Under the pieces are notes generated by a model. It was given only the letters and a program-made list of their open reading frames with translations. It made no database searches and was not told the DNA's origin. The position numbers and the translations under genes were made by a program. Positions 4,872-6,516 of a stretch of 6,516 nt of DNA are shown piece by piece. The stretch comes from an uncultured Flavihumibacter sp. GTDB taxonomy: Bacteria > Bacteroidota > Bacteroidia > Chitinophagales > Chitinophagaceae. Location of the stretch: the NCBI GenBank assembly GCA_946481605.1, contig CAMLPA010000191.1, positions 1 through 6,516 on the forward strand. Direction: 5' to 3'. Positions within the stretch are counted from its first letter, which is position 1. Every line of letters starts with the position of its first letter.

Positions 4872-6516
4872 ATGAAAAAAATAACCCTTTTTTACCTTTT
4901 TATTGCTGTTTTTTCGCTTTCAACTACAGGACAGTACGCAGACAAAGGCCTTGGCGTTTTGCGCAGCCATATCTGGTGGTTTAACTGGGCTGGAGCTGAC
5001 ATAAAAGATGGGACTATACTTAATTTTAATGCTACTAACGGTACTAAGGTTACCGTGAGTCTTTCAGATGTTTCCGGGCCATTGATGGAGCCATATAAAA
5101 TGAATACCTGGCAGGGGGGCGTTTTTCACAACTTATATGATTTTACGGATGCTTCAATGAAGCCAGCCCTCTACTCAACAACTTTATCTTCCGCATCCGC
5201 TGTTAAATTCAAATTAAGTGTGAAGGTGGAAAGAAATGGCTTACCTATGCCATTCACTTTAGTAGCTGCGGATGCGGAAGGGAGCGCATCTTCCGAACAC
5301 AGCCGTTTCACTACGAATGGCGGTAATTGGGAAACGCTGGAGTTTTTCAGGAATGCGCCTATGGTTGTTAATCCGGTTACCGGATGCGGTACGAGTAGCA
5401 TCGTATTGTCGAATACTTTTCATGATGTTGGAATGGGGCAAAATCCCATGATGGCCACTGCTTCGGCGAACGGAAGCATGGAAGTAACCACCGAGTTATG
5501 GCGTGATAACGGCACTGGACGTTGTGCAGTTGTATTCGGAATATTTGCTCCGGTAGACAGAGGCGACTTACCTGCTTCTTATGGAACTGCTCAGCATGGT
5601 GTAACCTACACTCCAATCAACTCTTGCAATCATGTTTCGCCCTTACCATCCATTGAAATGAAGAAGACCGCATGGCTGGGAACAAATGCAGGCGATGCTG
5701 ACGGCCTGGAAAGTTCCGATGATAACCTTGCGGGGCAAGATGAAGATGGCGTGCAGCAATTTTCGCTATATGATGGGAGCGGAAATTACACTATAAATAT
5801 CACTGCGAACAATGTTACGGCCGGTAACGCCTATCTGTCAGCCTGGTTCGATCATAACCGGAATAAAACATTTGAAGCCACAGAACGCTTCGTTACAGCG
5901 ATTCCTGCGGGTACAAATATAGTTCCTGTTACCTGGAGCGGCATTGGAAACCTAATTCCAGCGGCGGGAAGCGACTTTGCTTTCAGGTTCAGGATTGTAT
6001 CTGGAAATAGTTCCGCAATTGCAGCAGATGGGTATTTTGCAGATGGCGAAGTGGAAGATTATACCGTTTCGAACAATGCGCTACTTGGCGATCCGGTACC
6101 CAATTTTACCATCCCCTCCTCCGTATGCGTAAACGAACCAGTGAACATAACCAATAACTCCACCGGAGCATCCCGGTATTATTGGAATTTCTGTGCAGCA
6201 AATTTATCTGGCACGCCATTGGCTCAGAATCTCGGAAATCCTGGTAATTACCTGCAAGGCCCCGTATTTATGGATTACGCCCTGGACAATGGTAACTATT
6301 ATGGCTTTGTTGTTAACAATTTTCCGGGAGGCCTGGTGAGACTGGATTTTGGAAATAGTTTGTTGAATACACCTGTGGCCGTGAACCTGGGCAATTTCGG
6401 AGGCGCTATCCCTAACAGCGCCGAAGGAATTCAGGTGGTGAAGAACGAAGGGAAATGGTATGCGATTATTGTAGGCGGAACACAAGCAGCAGGCCAGTCA
6501 CGGGTAGTGAAAATAA
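4872..6516 (+). CDS. Large secreted surface protein: CshA-like, GEVED and PKD-like domains (3' truncated)
   Basis: The frame is open from ATG 4872 to the window end, giving 548 residues without a stop. Residues 1 to about 20 form a Sec signal peptide (MKK, a hydrophobic core, then STTGQ), with no lipobox. About 24-229 resembles the non-repetitive domain of CshA-type adhesins: RSHIWWFNWAG near its start and CAVVFGIFAPVDRGD at its end. A GEVED domain follows (about 230-400): GDLPASYGTA, QDEDGVQ (289-295), WFDHNRN (325-331) and the name-giving DGEVEDY (391-397). A PKD-like stretch covers about 407-441, with C419 and C441 (YYWNFC) placed to form a disulfide. From about 442 a beta-rich repeat region begins, like propeller blades. 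Known for such proteins: export, adhesion or matrix roles, often through type IX secretion with a C-terminal sorting domain. That end is outside the window, so the secretion route is inferred. Confidence 0.88.
   Translation, partial: MKKITLFYLFIAVFSLSTTGQYADKGLGVLRSHIWWFNWAGADIKDGTILNFNATNGTKVTVSLSDVSGPLMEPYKMNTWQGGVFHNLYDFTDASMKPALYSTTLSSASAVKFKLSVKVERNGLPMPFTLVAADAEGSASSEHSRFTTNGGNWETLEFFRNAPMVVNPVTGCGTSSIVLSNTFHDVGMGQNPMMATASANGSMEVTTELWRDNGTGRCAVVFGIFAPVDRGDLPASYGTAQHGVTYTPINSCNHVSPLPSIEMKKTAWLGTNAGDADGLESSDDNLAGQDEDGVQQFSLYDGSGNYTINITANNVTAGNAYLSAWFDHNRNKTFEATERFVTAIPAGTNIVPVTWSGIGNLIPAAGSDFAFRFRIVSGNSSAIAADGYFADGEVEDYTVSNNALLGDPVPNFTIPSSVCVNEPVNITNNSTGASRYYWNFCAANLSGTPLAQNLGNPGNYLQGPVFMDYALDNGNYYGFVVNNFPGGLVRLDFGNSLLNTPVAVNLGNFGGAIPNSAEGIQVVKNEGKWYAIIVGGTQAAGQSRVVKI
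5188..5280. repeat. 13-bp perfect inverted repeat inside the surface-protein gene
   Basis: CTTCCGCATCCGC (5188-5200) is exactly complementary to GCGGATGCGGAAG (5268-5280), with 67 bases between the arms. A shorter third copy, CTTCCG at 5290-5295, could pair with CGGAAG at 5275-5280 across 9 bases. Both arms are coding, giving Ser-Ser-Ala-Ser-Ala and Ala-Asp-Ala-Glu. The repeat is real in the sequence. No function is evident and it may be a by-product of codon choice. Confidence 0.6.

Noticed and set aside
4787..4984. Plus-strand 65-codon frame bridging the intergenic gap
   Set aside because: It overlaps the end of the fucosyltransferase and the signal-peptide region of the next gene in other frames. 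It has no ribosome site and no recognisable features.
6204..6485. Minus-strand 93-codon frame near the window end
   Set aside because: It lies opposite the repeated region of the surface protein, whose plus-strand frame is open throughout and has clear domain motifs.

Overview
The window looks like Bacteroidota DNA, most likely Chitinophagia or a relative. The evidence is a secreted multidomain protein of a type common in that phylum (CshA-like region, GEVED domain, PKD-like domain, propeller-like repeats), A/T-rich translation starts with little Shine-Dalgarno sequence, and a tight block of polysaccharide glycosyltransferases. The genus cannot be read from the sequence.

Positions 2-4802 are a same-strand, tightly packed run of six genes that reads as the distal part of a surface-polysaccharide operon (O-antigen, capsule or exopolysaccharide). 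In order they are: the C-terminal end of a GT2 glycosyltransferase (start outside the window); a GT4 glycosyltransferase starting at TTG inside the previous stop (TTGA overlap); a second GT2 enzyme starting in an ATGA overlap; a DUF268 protein; a second protein with a methyltransferase-like fold and the motif ETGTYMGDM; and a GT11 fucosyltransferase, probably alpha-1,2. Spacings are -4, -4, +6, +3 and +30 bp, which suggests co-transcription and, at the two overlaps, translational coupling. No promoter for this run is visible, so it probably lies upstream. The glycosyltransferases would add successive sugars to a lipid-linked repeat unit on the inner face of the cytoplasmic membrane. The two methyltransferase-like proteins may modify the glycan or its precursors, but their substrates are unknown.

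After a 69-bp gap (4803-4871) a long reading frame starts at 4872 and stays open to the last base (548 codons, no stop). It encodes a signal peptide, a CshA-type region, a GEVED domain, a PKD-like domain and the start of a repeated beta-rich region. It is probably a very large exported or surface-attached protein, perhaps a type IX secretion substrate, though the C-terminus that would show this is outside the window. It differs in type from the operon before it and may be a separate transcription unit.

I saw no tRNA, rRNA, CRISPR array, insertion sequence or attachment site, and no convincing minus-strand gene. The window is mostly recognisable families. The least understood parts are the adjacent DUF268 and ETGT-type proteins and the truncated giant surface protein.
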